The notes below the pieces were generated by a model. The model saw only the letters and a program-made list of their open reading frames with translations, did not search any database and was not told the DNA's origin. 64,000 bases of DNA from NCBI GenBank assembly GCA_034440615.1, contig JAOTOM010004737.1:1-64000 (forward strand). The letters are read 5' to 3'. Below, piece after piece: positions 45,421-56,520 of this stretch; within the stretch, counting starts at the first letter, position 1, and each line of letters opens with the position of its first letter. Made by a program: the position numbers and the translations under genes. Origin of the DNA: Ashinkailepas kermadecensis. Taxonomy: Eukaryota; Arthropoda; Thecostraca; Neolepadidae.

Positions 45421-46600
45421 CTCAGCACCGCTGCAATGCTTGGGCAACCTTGTCAGGCCATTCTCCGCGCTTACCATCGACAGCACACGAGACAAGACAT
45501 GATCTCCGGACGCGAGCAGGGTTACTTGGAGGTCACCAGGCCATGCAGCTAGTCAACATGAACACGAGCTCCTCATCTTCTGAATCCTCGGAGGAAGGAA
45601 GAGATCATCGGCTTGCATTGCGTTGTTTGAAAACGGCGACTTTTTAGCACGCTGGTCATCTATTTAACAGATTGTTTGCTGCATATAGAGCATGCTATGC
45701 ATGTCACCATTGCAAATTGGTGCAAATTCGGAGCGCTTCTGTCTGGTAGTCCGAAGACAACATTGCCACCCCGCCGAGACACTCCGAAATACTGCTGCCA
45801 GGATATCACTTCAGACGAGCCGTACAGCACATCCCCGGTCTGCTGAGAGGACAGCCAGCGGCAGCAGCGGCTGGTGCCAGTGTGGAAGGGCGCGCAGGGC
45901 GTCCCATACGCCAGCTCGACATACCAATGCCAAAACGGCCGCGCCCGGGCAGTGGCAGTCGGGCGACGCAATGTGCGGCCGTCCGAGTCGGGAGCCGACG
46001 GCCACGCTGGCCGACAGCGGCACGCGACGCGGCAACAACACAATCGGCGCCGGTCGGCGAGTGAAGCCGCCGACCACATCGACGCAGTCGGAATCGACCC
46101 GCAACAGCGGACGCCGCCGGTGGCCCGTGGGCGCGGGCGACGGCAGTCGGCTCCGAGAAGGTCTTCTCGACCGGTTTTTCAGCCGATGTCAGCCTACGAA
46201 TGCACTCCAGTCACACATGATGAAAACTGTAAACCCGCTTTCGTGCCATCGGCAGCCACGTCGCATCCGCGGCTCTGCAGATGCAGCATCGATTGCCCCC
46301 CACGTTCGGACCACGTTTCGCGTCGGGGCCGTACGATTCAGCATGCGCGCCCACTGTGCACTCGCGTGCATGTGCATCTGTCGCTGCATCTGTCGCTCCT
46401 CCAATTCGGACCGCTCGTCCACATCGGCGCTGTTGGGCGCATTGTGCGAGCCCTTTGTGTGCGTGTCTGCGACGAGTGCCGTGCCGTAGCTCCACTCGCC
46501 TCCCATTCTCACAGTCAATTCAATTGTCACTTCGGCCTGTGCGACCTTGAATGCCACGCCACTCAGCAGGGCTTCCTCCCGACTTAACTGGTCGTCGCTG
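45421..46600. other. GC-rich region with unresolved overlapping frames (about 45,830-46,590)
   Basis: All three + frames and one - frame are open for 60-265 codons between 45,690 and 46,590, rich in Arg, Ala, Ser and Thr. No domain is recognised, and no frame is favoured by motif or splice sites. It might hold an exon of a GC-rich host gene, but the openness is largely compositional. Confidence 0.3.
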
Positions 46601-46634
46601 TGAAAGGCTTCCCGTGCGCGGTGGCTGGTGTGTG

Positions 46635-46795
46635 GCGTGTGGGTCCACAGACACAGACACAGTGCTCTGAAACCGGTGGAACACGAGCGTCAGCTACAGT
46701 CCTGGACATCCGCCTTGCGGCGCAGCATCTGCAAGGGCCGGTTGGCTCCTGCGGTCACCGCCGGCCGGTCAGGGTCAGGGTCATGAAGTGCATGG
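46635..46795 (+). repeat. Dispersed repeat A, copy 2
   Basis: Second copy of the sequence at 33,545-33,705, beginning at CCACAGACACAGACACAGTG and ending near CCGGCCGGTCAGGGTCA. It lies just upstream of a truncated SINE tail, and copy 1 lies just downstream of a SINE, so the element may be linked to that family. Confidence 0.55.
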
Positions 46796-46869
46796 GGATT
46801 TGAGGCTTAATAAGAGCAACAGATGCCCATTTGGAATAAGATTATGCACGGAAGATGCTATAAGAATAG

Positions 46870-46932
46870 AAAAATAGCTTCGCTAAATGGCCCTGTAGTC
46901 GGCGGCCTTAAACCCAAAAATCAATCAATCAA
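46870..46932 (+). mobile_element. 5'-truncated SINE tail
   Basis: The segment GCTTCGCTAAATGGCCCTGT, then AGTCGGCGGCCTTAAACCCA and an AATCAATCAATC tail, aligns with the 3' end of the tRNA-Val-like SINE (GCGACGCTATATGACTCAAC, GGTCGACGTGTCGTAAAACC, ACCAACCAAC). The tRNA head is absent. Confidence 0.6.
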
Positions 46933-46944
46933 TGACCCCACAAA

Positions 46945-47045
46945 TTCCATAATTCATGTTATATCCCGAGTCCAGGACAAGATATCTATCAAATTGTGCT
47001 GCAATGGCCACTCTCTTCAGCATTACCTACCCGAAGGAGGTGCAG
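46945..47045 (+). repeat. Dispersed repeat B, copy 2
   Basis: Diverged counterpart of 31,545-31,645. The shared features are ATATCCCGAG, the GATATCT block, GCAATGGCCACTCTCTTCAG and the CCCGAAG that follows. Confidence 0.5.
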
Positions 47046-47718
47046 CGTCCACTAACATGCACACCTGTTAGTGGCATAATTCCACAGTTATACGCATGAT
47101 CGAAGACATGAAGGTTCCAAGACCAAACAAGATCCAGAGGGCCCAGGCTGAAATGACCGCACAGGAGGGAGGGTCGACCGGGACGATTTTCAAACCATGA
47201 GTGAAATTAGCCTGCGGCATGATGAAAATCATCCACATTTTTTCAGATACCTCGGACCATTTCCAATACCCGCTCCGAGCTTAGACAGAAAGCAATCACC
47301 GGCCCACGAGTCGGTCGGCATATTTTCTTCAATAACTCAGACCATCACAGCAGCATGCGCACAGCTAAATCCAATCACCATAATCCTGACTTGAAGTTTC
47401 CACTGCATTTCAACTTGAGTGCCATTTTCCAGTTGCATTGGAAAGTCTGCGGCGGCGTCATACCTGCCGCCCGCTCTGTCGCCCGTCTCAGTTGTCGAGG
47501 TCAAGGTCGTCTCCGAGAGGCCGGAGGCTCCCGGCGGCGCCAGAAGCACGCGGCCGGTCACGTGGTGCACAGTTGGATAGCATCATGAAGCGCTTCGCTT
47601 TGTCGTGATCGAAACCAAGCGGACATTTGCAAGGCATACGCTTGGATCATAGCTGACACAGAAAGTCGCGTGCAGATAAAAATGTGTTAAAATTCACTCA
47701 TTTTAGGAGAGACGGAGC
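47046..47718. other. No recognisable feature
   Basis: Single-copy DNA; short open frames on both strands with no known motif. Confidence 0.4.
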
Positions 47719-47994
47719 TCAGAAGAGACCAAAGTCTTTCCTCGATTGGACGATAGGCATGGATTGACGATGCTTCATCCGAGCGCAGATATATCTGTGA
47801 TGTGCTTCACAATCCGCTAGTGCTGTAGCAGCCTGTGTCACAGGCTGCACCGCACGCTCCACGGGTTGTGTTCGAGTGGGAACATGGGTCACTTTAAGCG
47901 CAACATCCGATATCATCCGCACCTCGGCTTCGAAGAGGGCTAGCGGCAGCGGCGGTTTAGTAACAAGTTCGTTGGACCAGTTTATGAACTCCAC
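47719..47994 (-). pseudogene. Fragment of a mobile-element-associated ORF of unknown function
   Basis: An open - strand frame of about 91 codons contains THVPTRTQPVERAVQPV, then TQAATALAD, YICARMKHRQSMP and a KDF end. I recall a family of repeat-borne arthropod proteins with a 'HTQxVERxVKxVTEAS...R..MP.F..K.DF' signature, which this resembles. The activity of that family is not known to me. The usual Lys-Val-Thr-Glu core is replaced by Gln-Pro-Val-Thr, and flanking sequence is lost, so it is a decayed piece. Confidence 0.4.
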
Positions 47995-48326
47995 GTAGCC
48001 ATGAGCGCTGAGGTTGATCTTGGGGAGCTGAAACGGTTCAGATCATCCTTCCTCTGTGCCTGCAATCCAGAATCATCTGCACTGCCTGCCGTCGGTATTT
48101 TGAGCCCTGGTCTGCCGGTGCCCAGCACTGGGAGCAGAATCGGCTCCGGGTGTCCCAGCACCAGCTCCACTCCAGATCTGTCTGCGCAGCCTGATGCACT
48201 GGTCTTGGCAGCAGTCTGAGCAGTTCTTCGCTGCGGTACAGGTACAGGTGCAGTAGTACAGGAATTTGGGTCCATCGGTACATATCGGACTTTACTTAAT
48301 GTGTAATCACATGACGATATAGCGAA
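47995..48326. other. No certain feature
   Basis: Both strands are open for 70-136 codons; the + frame (48,001-48,219) is Ser/Pro-rich. No splice-bounded exon or known domain was identified. Confidence 0.35.
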
Positions 48327-48484
48327 GGGGCGAGCAGTCCGGGGGTAAGGTGGCCGTCTCCACAGCCGAGAAGTTATGGGTTCGATTCCCACGTGTCGCT
48401 AATTTTCGCCCGCGACCAATCGACGCCAGAGATCTGCGACGCTATTTGAACCAAGGCAGTCGACGTGTCGTACAGCCAATGACC
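48327..48484 (+). mobile_element. tRNA-Val-like SINE, third and most diverged copy
   Basis: The head reads GGGGCGAGCAGTCCGGGGGT (A-box region) and GGGTTCGATTCCCAC (intact B box). The body GCCCGCGACCAATCGACGCC and the end GTCGACGTGTCGTACAGCCA align with the copies at 24,070 and 33,239. More substitutions suggest an older insertion. Confidence 0.82.
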
Positions 48485-49496
48485 ACCGGAAACATAGCGA
48501 TTAACTAGAAAACCGACAACAAAACGGAGCGCCGTACTTCGCGTCTTACCCGACACATATAAGTGGGAGATTCGAGCAAAAAAATGTCGGCCACCTAACC
48601 ATGCCCAAACGACACATTGCATTCGGAACACTTACGGCGGATTTATTCCGACCTTCACTGCTTCGGTCTGTCGATAGAGCGCTGCTTGGTTCGAACTCAA
48701 ATCCTTCGAAGTACTCCCATCAATATCCTCCCCCTCTTCCGACACGTCCCGAAACGATGCCACAGGTGTGGTCTCCGAATATCCGGTCAGATGCTTCGCT
48801 GCGGACCACTGACAGACTTGTGACCGGTAGGCACGCCATTGAGCTTAGAGAACAGTTCACACATATTTAGTTCGCTAAAATGTAGCTGACACCCGAGGAA
48901 GTGAACTGGCAACAGTGAACACTAATTAACCAGTTCAAACAAGCGGACACAATCACCGTTTTATTTTGTGTCTGTGGTGCAGATGTCACATCGGGCCACT
49001 GACAGGTATTACGGCACCAAACAACTCGGAAACAACCGACCGAAACTTCTTATACATGTTGCTTGCTTTCCCCGAAGGCGGGATAAAGTGGACACGATAT
49101 TCTCAATCCGGTTCAGCAACACCAACGATGTCTTCGTCCTGGTACGTTGCTGATACTGGACCAACTTCATGCAGCTGCTTCTGTGCCATGACAAATTAAG
49201 GTTTTTTCGTCCGTCAAAATACATGGCCGAGTAATAAATACAAGTACAACAAAACTACACAAAATACAGATACAACCTAGCTGCTGCTCTCATGTAGTCC
49301 TCTGATCCAAAAAGAGCTCAACATTCGTCGCCCCGTAACTTTGTCCTCCCTCGGACACCTACATGCAGTGGGGTCCACACACGTGCGTCGAGCGATGTTA
49401 AAGAACAGAGAAAGTCAGGTGTTCTTTCTGCCTGAGGTCTTGATTCGGACTCCGAGGTTTTCGTGTTTTCACCAGCTGAGCGTAGCGTCTGATGAT
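48485..49496. other. No recognisable feature
   Basis: Single-copy DNA without recognised coding or RNA features. Confidence 0.4.
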
Positions 49497-49622
49497 GATG
49501 AGCTGATGATGGTGGCCAGCTGATGATGGTGGTCAGCTTATGATGGTGGCCAGCTTATGCTGGTGGCTAGCTTATGATGGTGGCGAGCTGATGATGGTGG
49601 CCAGCTTATGATGTCGGCCATC
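49488..49622. repeat. 18-bp tandem repeat, about seven copies
   Basis: Units of the form AGCTGATGATGGTGGCC (variants AGCTTATGATGGTGGCC and AGCTTATGCTGGTGGCT). Confidence 0.92.
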
Positions 49623-50960
49623 TTATGCACCCAATCTTCTGTCACTATCGACGTGGGCTCACCTTCGCACGTGAGCGCCACCCGAGTCCCTGCAATCCTC
49701 ACAGCTTGCATTATTGCAATGTTTTGTCGCACTAAGTCTGTCACTGGCCGACCTCATGCCATTTTGCACTTGTCGCAGCAGTTAGCGGCGCTTTTCATCA
49801 ACTTTGGTGTTCGCGCTTTCGCCGCACTAAAGTATCGTGACGGAGTGGCTGGAACTCTTTCTGACCTATGACGGCCCGACCTGGCCCGTATGCTAGAAGA
49901 ATAAAGACCTACAATCCGTGTCAAAAATTTTTTTGTTCTCACGACACCAGCACACCCGAGCTGATTCGACATCATTGCATCATTTGTGTCGCCGTCTGTC
50001 AGTGTGTCACAAAGGCGACCACTGATGGACAGCTTCACATTTCACGCATGCGCACTGAATTCACAAGACGGCTACTCGTGTGCAGAGCGTTACAAGACGG
50101 CTATTCGTGTGCAGGCATACTGTTTGCCATGAGATAGGCGCCTAGTAAGTTTTCTTTTAGAAAGTCAGTGCCTTTTCAATACTCAAAAAACCGATAGCCA
50201 TCTTTAGCCGCAACGCGCTTATCTGTCTCGCAAATGTGCGTTGCTTTAGTTGTGTTTTGTTTTTAGCCTTGTCATTGGTGTCGATAACTGACATCTCATT
50301 TGTGGGAACAGCGAGTGAATGCGAAAAGTTCCCTGCAAGCAAAATGGAAAACTAGTATTCCTTGGGTTTTTAGCTGGAAAGTTCCGCAATGGGTGGAATC
50401 TGGAACTATCAGAGGCCAATGGAGGCGTTGGAAGAAAATGGCATAGCTTGATGCAACGAACGCCGCGCATTCTATTACCACGGTGGAGGGATATTTCACC
50501 GACAGCTAGCAATATTTCACAGTAATATTTCACATGCTTCATGAGCGAAAGTGGGCAACAAGCTGACAAAATGCACGCCAGGCTTCGATAAGCTTTATGG
50601 TTTTGAAGAACTGGCATGCACCAATACGACCTAGCGCGGATGGTGGTGGACAAGTTCCGCTGATAGCCTCGCCGACCATGACGCAACCCTCACCCCAACT
50701 GACGCCCTAGCGGATTGACGTCGCAACAAACTCGGAGACATGTCCCACTCGGCTGCCATGTCAGTCGTCCCGAGGGACCGGCCGTGTTAAGCAGCCCACG
50801 TCCATGTGTATTCACCAATGTCGGCAGGCATTCGACCAGCAACGGATGGCAAGTCGGACTGTGCCGCCGGAATAACGCCAGCCGGAATATATCTGCGGGA
50901 CCTGAGCGCCAGCAAACGAAATATGTGGCAGCCGCACAGTGGTGAATTGACAATAAGGAC
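49623..50960. other. No recognisable feature
   Basis: Open frames of up to about 146 codons on the - strand (50,246-50,686) have no known motif and I do not assign them. Confidence 0.4.
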
Positions 50961-51238
50961 GCGGGAGAGGCCAGACAGCCGCCTGGTCTGGTGGCACGCC
51001 GGGCGGCAGGAGAGGCCAGACAGCCGCCTGGTCTGATGGCACGCCAGGCGGCAGGAGAGGCCAGACAGCCGCCTGGTCTGATGGCACGCCAGGCGGCAGG
51101 AGAGGCCAGACAGCCGCCTGGTCTGATGGCACGCCGGGCGGCAGGAGAGGCCAGACAGCCGCCTGGTCTGATGGCACGCCAGGCGGCAGGAGAGGCCAGA
51201 CAGCCGCCTGGTCTGATGGCACGCCGGGCGGCAGGATA
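50961..51238. repeat. 45-bp minisatellite, six copies
   Basis: Units contain AGGAGAGGCCAGACAGCCGC and CTGGTCTGATGGCACGCC, with a G/A difference (CCGGGCGGC/CCAGGCGGC) alternating between copies. 45 bp is 15 codons, so frames stay open. Confidence 0.95.
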
Positions 51239-52159
51239 GGCGATTACTCCGAATTCTCAGTGGCGCCCTTTATGCCTCGCCGAATGCGCACCGCAAAACC
51301 ACAGCCGGCAACCACGAGACTTGAGCCAACGGTTAGCATGGACTCTTGAACATAGCCCCGCAGTGAATATTTCGCTAAGTGATGCTGACGTGAACACCCT
51401 GAAGCGGGGGCAATTGTATGTCGCTTAAAATTGCTCAAGTGCAGTGAACAGCCAATTATAGTGGCGAATCAACATCATCATCATCATCATCATTCATGTA
51501 TTTCAGAGCTCTCTATCAACTGGGTTTTCGGATCTCCACGCTAATGATAGTGTAAAAACACGCCACAGATATACAGTACACATTTTCAAGGAATATTATA
51601 TAGGTTGGGGCTTAAGGTGGTCCTCGTGTATCGGAATATTGACAAAGCACCGATTAAAAAAGAAAATAATATGCACTCGGCGCCACTCTCACATCAGGTG
51701 GCAGACAGTTCCACGATCTTGCTTCTCGGCATAAGAATGACCGTCTCACGAATTCAGTTCGCATGCGTGGAATGTGGAGCTATCCATCAGCAGGCGCCCT
51801 CGTGCTGCGCTGGGAAACAGCGCGACGAGTGATAAAATGATGTCGAATGAGCTCGGGTGCATCTGTGTTGTTGAGCAATGTTGTGCATGAATTGTGAGTC
51901 TTTTTCTTTTACCATGCGGGCCACACACGACCATCGTAGGTCAGAGAGCGTTTCAGGACTCAGTTACGATGCGAGCACGATGCGACGATCCGAGCATCAA
52001 ATAGATACACTTATGCCCCCTTATTTGCTGAGTCCCATTGCATTCATCTCAAACAGTCATGCAATATCGTACGTGGGGGAAGACGAGCGGTTCAACCAAG
52101 TAGCTGCGTAGTCTCACGTGGTATGCGGTGCCTCATCCTAGCCAGTGTGATGACAGTAC
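51239..52159. other. No recognisable feature; small (ATC)n at about 51,473-51,493
   Basis: Single-copy DNA flanking the LINE fragment; its right end may include LINE 3' sequence. Confidence 0.4.
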
Positions 52160-52611
52160 AGCAGCAGCGGCGCATGATGGTCGCAATGTGCTGCTCCCAG
52201 GAGAGTCAGTCGTCTAAGGTGACATCCATAATTTTAACCGAATGTTACGATTTTATTTCTGAGTTTCTAAGGTATGTAGTTCATCTATTTTTTACGCCGT
52301 GATTTCAGAATAATGATGTCTGTCTTTGAGGCGATCATTTTTAGCCCATTTTGTCCATGCCAATTTATTGCACAGGCCGAGGTGGCTTCCATCCGGCTTT
52401 TCAGTACGAAGATATTTCACATGATATCTGCGTTCAAAAACTGAGTTGCGTACACGACAATCTTGCTGTGTGGCATGTTCTGTGGCATGTCGTTGGTGAA
52501 TAGAAGGAATGGCACTAGGCCTAGCATAGAGCCCTGTACCACCCCATGCGTCACTGATAAGGCCTCAGAATGCTCGACATACTGCATGCGATTGCTGAGT
52601 CGTGCGGAGAA

Positions 52612-53655
52612 TCGACGGCTGTCGATGCCGTACCACCCTAGCTTCTCCATGAGGAGGCCGTGCTCGACGGCTGTCGATGCCGTACCACCCTAGCTTCTCC
52701 ATGAGGAGGCCGTGCTCGACGGCTGTCGATGCCGTACCACCCTAGCTTCTCCATGAGCAGGCCGTGCTCGACGCTGTCGATGCCGTACCACCCTAGCTTC
52801 TCCATGAGGAACCGTGCTCGACGGCTGTCGATGCCGTACCACCCTAGCTGCTCCATGAGGAGGCCGTGCTCGACGGCTGTCGATGCCGTACCACCCTAGC
52901 TTCTCCATGAGGAGGCCGTGCTCGACGGCTGTCGATGCCGTACCACCCTAGCTGCTCCATGAGGAGGCCGTGCTCGACGGCTGTCGATGCCGTACCACCC
53001 TAGCTGCTCCATGAGGAGGCCGTGCTCGACGGCTGTCGATGCCGTACCACCCTAGCTTCTCCATGAGTAGGCCGTGCTCGACGGCTGTCGATGCCGTACC
53101 ACCCTAGCTGCTCCATGAGGAGGCCGTGCTCGACGGCTGTCGATGCCGTACCACCCTAGCCGCTCCATGAGGAGGCCGTGCTCGACGGCTGTCGATGCCG
53201 TACCACCCTAGCTTCTCCATGAGGAGGCCGTGCTCGACGGCTGTCGATGCCGTACCACCCTAGCTGCTCCATGAGGAGGCCGTGCTCGACGGCTGTCGAT
53301 GCCGTACCACCCTAGCTTCTCCATGAGGAGGCCGTGCTCGACGGCTGTCGATGCCGTACCACCCTAGCTTCTCCATGAGGAGGCCGTGCTCGACGGCTGT
53401 CGATGCCGTACCACCCTAGCTGCTCCATGAGGAGGCCGTGCTCGACGGCTGTCGATGCCGTACCACCCTAGCTTCTCCATGAGGAGGCCGTGCTCGACGG
53501 CTGTCGATGCCGTACCACCCTAGCTTCTCCATGAGGAGGCCGTGCTCGACGGCTGTCGATGCCGTACCACCCTAGCTGCTCCATGACGAGGCCGTGCTCG
53601 ACGGCTGTCGATGCCGTACCACCCTAGCTTCTCCATGAGGAGGCCGTGCTCGACG
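52612..53655. repeat. 52-bp minisatellite, about 20 copies, inside RT coding sequence
   Basis: Twenty units contain GAGGAGGCCGTGCTCGACGG and CTGTCGATGCCGTACCACCC. On the - strand one unit encodes VEHGLLMEKLGWYGIDS, the segment following the RT 'SKAFDSV' motif, and the array is continuous with single-copy RT at both ends. 52 is not a multiple of three, so each copy shifts the frame. Copies fall into two main types, CTTCTCC and CTGCTCC, plus rare CCGCTCC. Short TCGA-containing homology at the unit borders (CGTCGAGCAC and ATCGACAGC) is a plausible origin of the first duplication. Confidence 0.95.
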
Positions 53656-54001
53656 CTGTCAAATGCCTTTGAGCTGTAGGCGGTAGCTAGTGACGTCATC
53701 GTGCACTTGTCAACATTGCTAGTCACATATATTACAGCATCAAGCACGGCCGCCTCCGTAGATAGGCCAGGGCGGAGCCGAATTGCTGCGGGCATAGAAG
53801 ATGCTCACTAGGTATGCATTGCATCAGTTGTGTGCAAACTACACGCTCACGAACTTAGCCACGGTCGGCAATATCGACATTGGTCGGCAGTTACATTGTT
53901 CAGCATCGTCGCCACCCGTATGTATCGGTACCTGTATGTAGCGGCTTTCCATGGAAGCGAAAGGCCATAGTTTACAATGCTACTATTAACATGCAGTAGG
54001 T

Positions 54002-54048
54002 CTATATGACCTATGCAGTCGATGCGCCCTGAAGCCCAAATAACTAAC
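54002..54048 (+). mobile_element. 5'-truncated SINE tail with 15-bp target duplication
   Basis: A 47-bp insert (CTATATGACCTATGCAGTCG to the AAATAACTAAC tail) is flanked by TAACATGCAGTAGGT at 53,987-54,001 and 54,049-54,063. Its start CTATATGAC is identical to the SINE body at 24,185-24,193, and the following GTCGATG..CC.TGAAGCCCAA matches the SINE end, so it is a head-less copy of the same family. It landed in an already existing LINE RT fragment, which gives the order of events. Confidence 0.8.
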
Positions 54049-54130
54049 TAACATGCAGTAGGTATGGTCCAATAACGGCAAAAGTAATCTCAGGCATAGC
54101 GACTGTAATGCTGTCAGCACCTCACGCTCG

Positions 54131-54732
54131 TGACGATCTCATCCGCCGTCGCGCGGCCAACAGCTCCGGAAGTGTATTCTGGCGTTGGGAAAACGCTCCG
54201 CTGCAGACCCGCGGAGGGTGCGGCGGCTGCGTCTCCCCGGTGTGCGCCGCCGTCAGACTGTCCGCCACCGTGGAGCCGACGCTGGCGAAGTAGGCGTGCA
54301 GTCGTTCTGGCCTGTCAGGCTGCCGATCTGTCGGCAGGTCGTGCTTCTTTGAGGCGACCAGAAATCCTTGAATGTCTTTCCGTGTGTCACATTTTCAGTT
54401 TCTGTATGGCGTCAGAAAAAGGTGAATAATGGTAAAGGAACACAAATCTAGTTTAAAAAAAACGCCTTTTGGCCCCCATGTAGCCACCTGCAATATTGCA
54501 TCTTACATATAGCATTTTGAATCTTGAATCTTTCAACTTTACAGAAAACATGGGTAAAACAATGAGTGATTAGGGAAATTGACAGAGGGTGTCCAGAATT
54601 CCGCTAGGCACTTTTTTCATCAGCTCTATGAGGTTGCACAGTAAGAATCAAATTTAAGATCATTTTCCGCCCACCCCCTTCCAACACTGCGACCGCCCGC
54701 GCCCAGCCATACAGCCCATACCTGTGTGCTGT
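54131..54732. other. No recognised gene
   Basis: A GC-rich part at 54,130-54,300 has two overlapping open + frames without recognisable content. The remainder is AT-rich. Confidence 0.35.
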
Positions 54733-56210
54733 GTATGACTGTGCTGTCCGATGTCGACCGTCCCCGGCCACCTCCCATCCCTTCTAGTGAGCCCCAGTGA
54801 CTGTGTTGTCCGATGTCGACCGTCCCCGGCCACCTCCCATCCCTTCTAGCCTGTCGGGCCTGTCAGGGACTGTGTGGCCTGTGCCACAGTCACTGGGCCT
54901 GTCAGGCCTGTGAGATTACCCCAGTGACTGTGTTGTCCGATGTCCACCGTCCCCGGCCACCTCTCATCCCTTCTAGTGAGCCCCAGTGACTGCTGTCCGA
55001 TGTCCACCGTCCCCGGCCACCTCTCATCCCTTCTAGTGAGTCCCAGTGACTGCTGTCCGATGTCCACCATCCCAGGCCGCCTCCCATCCATTCTGGTGAG
55101 CCCCAGTGACTGCTGTCCGATGTCCACCGTCCCCGGCCACCTCTCATCCCTTCTAGTGAGTCCCAGTGACTGCTGTCTGATGTCCACCATCCCAGGCCAC
55201 CTCCCATCCATTCTGGTGAGTCCCAGTGACTGTGCTGTCCGATGTCCACCATCCCAGGCCACCTCCCATCCATTCTGGTGAGTCCCAGTGACTGTGTTGT
55301 CCGATGTCCACCGTCCCCGGCCACCTCTCATCCCTTCTAGTGAGTCCCAGTGACTGCTGTCCGATGTCCACCATCCCAGGCCACCTCCCATCCATTCTGG
55401 TGAGCCCCAGTGACTGCTGTCCGATGTCCACCGTTCCCGGCCACCTCTCATCCCTTCTAGTGAGTCCCAGTGACTGCTGTCCGATGTCCACCATCCCAGG
55501 CCACCTCCCATCCATTCTGGCGAGTCCCAGTGACTGTGCTGTCCGATGTCCACCATCCCAGGCCACCTCCCATCCATTCTGGTGAGTCCCAGTGACTGTG
55601 TTGTCCGATGTCCACCGTCCCCGGCCACCTCCCATCCATTCTAGTGAGCCCCAGTGACTGTGTTGTCCGATGTCCACCGTCCCCGGCCACTTCCCATCCC
55701 TTCTAGTGAGTCCCAGTGACTGCTGTCCGATGTCCACCGTCCCAGGCCACCTCCCATCCATTCTGGTGAGTCCCAGTGACTGTGTTGTCCGATGTCCACC
55801 GTCCCCGGCCACCTCCCATCCCTTCTAGTGAGTCCCAGTGACTGCTGTCCGATGTCCACCATCCCAGGCCACCTCCCATCCATTCTGGTGAGTCCCAGTG
55901 ACTGTGTTGTCCGATGTCCACCGTCCCCGGCCACCTCCCATCCATTCTAGTGAGCCCCAGTGACTGTGTTGTCCGATGTCCACCGTCCCCGGCCACCTCC
56001 CATCCCTTCTAGTGAGTCCCAGTGACTGCTGTCCGATGTCCACCGTCCCAGGCCACCTCCCATCCATTCTGGTGAGTCCCAGTGACTGTGTTGTCCGATG
56101 TCCACCGTCCCCGGCCACCTCTCATCCCTTCTAGTGAGCCCCAGTGACTGCTGTCCGATGTCCACCGTCCCAGGCCACCTCCCATCCATTCTGGTGAGCC
56201 CCAGTGACGC
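54733..56210. repeat. 58/62-bp minisatellite, about 24 copies
   Basis: Units contain GTCCGATGTCCACCGTCCCC and GGCCACCTCCCATCCCTTCT. A 4-base difference (TGCTGTCC versus TGTGTTGTCC) makes two unit lengths. Variants (ATCCCAGGCC/GTCCCCGGCC, CCATTCTGG/CCCTTCTAG) tend to alternate, giving a two-unit higher-order pattern. An insertion of about 60 bp of GCCTGTCAGG-type sequence interrupts it at about 54,850-54,912. Long open frames on both strands are repeat artefacts. Confidence 0.96.
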
Positions 56211-56520
56211 TGTCCGATGTCCGGTCCGATGTCCGATGTCCAGCACCCCCCATCGACTGTACCGTTTTACGTTCATTCACGTCCAACAACCTCCAGTGAC
56301 TCCACCGTCCAGTGTGCGGTCACTTCCAGTGACGGCCGGCGACAGCTCACCGCCTCACGTCCGACCGCCGCTCCGATCTCCGGGCACGCGCCGGTGACTC
56401 CCACGGGGGGTGTCTGCACGACTGGTGACAGACACGGTCTTCGGAGGCGGACGGGTCCGTGGGGAGCGGTGACTCGGCGCGAAACGCGGCGAGCGTGCCG
56501 ATGCACTAAACGTGCCACGG
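56211..56520. other. Spacer between two arrays, GC-rich
   Basis: It starts with scrambled pieces of the preceding repeat (GTCCGATGTCCGGTCCGATG) and becomes single-copy. No gene is recognised. Confidence 0.45.

Larger units (their letters stand above)
52160..54130 (-). pseudogene. Decayed LINE reverse transcriptase with internal 52-bp expansion
   Basis: On the - strand, from 54,130 down, RT landmarks appear in order: ADSITVAMPEITFAVIGPYL (pre-RT); VPIHTGGD...NCRPMSILPTVAKF at about 53,930-53,860; PQQFG then RLRPGLSTEA with a frame change at about 53,790; SKAFDSVEHGLLMEKLGWYGIDS at about 53,670-53,610. The array then intervenes. On the far side come RFSARLSNRMQYVEHS, THGVVQGSMLGLVPFLLF, SKIVVYA-TQFL (the FADD box is lost) and W..N-GLKMIASKTDIIIL near 52,330. 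The RT is of a CR1/Rex/Jockey-like type without visible RNase H. Several frame changes, loss of the Asp pair and about 1 kb of inserted repeats make it dead. A SINE tail with a 15-bp duplication sits in its 5' part. Confidence 0.88.

Noticed and set aside
45692..46587. 265-codon and 237-codon + strand genes
   Set aside because: They overlap each other in different frames within GC-rich DNA, and the peptides are low-complexity Arg/Ala/Ser; openness reflects scarcity of AT-rich stop codons.
48001..48219. Further PDE3 linker exon (Ser/Pro-rich, STPDLSAQPD)
   Set aside because: The resemblance is limited to a few low-complexity residues, and I found no supporting acceptor-donor pair in the required phase.
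54846..56276. Trp/Gly/Asp-rich frames of 97-260 codons on the - strand
   Set aside because: The 58/62-bp array generates overlapping similar frames in all registers; there is no unique start or conserved domain.
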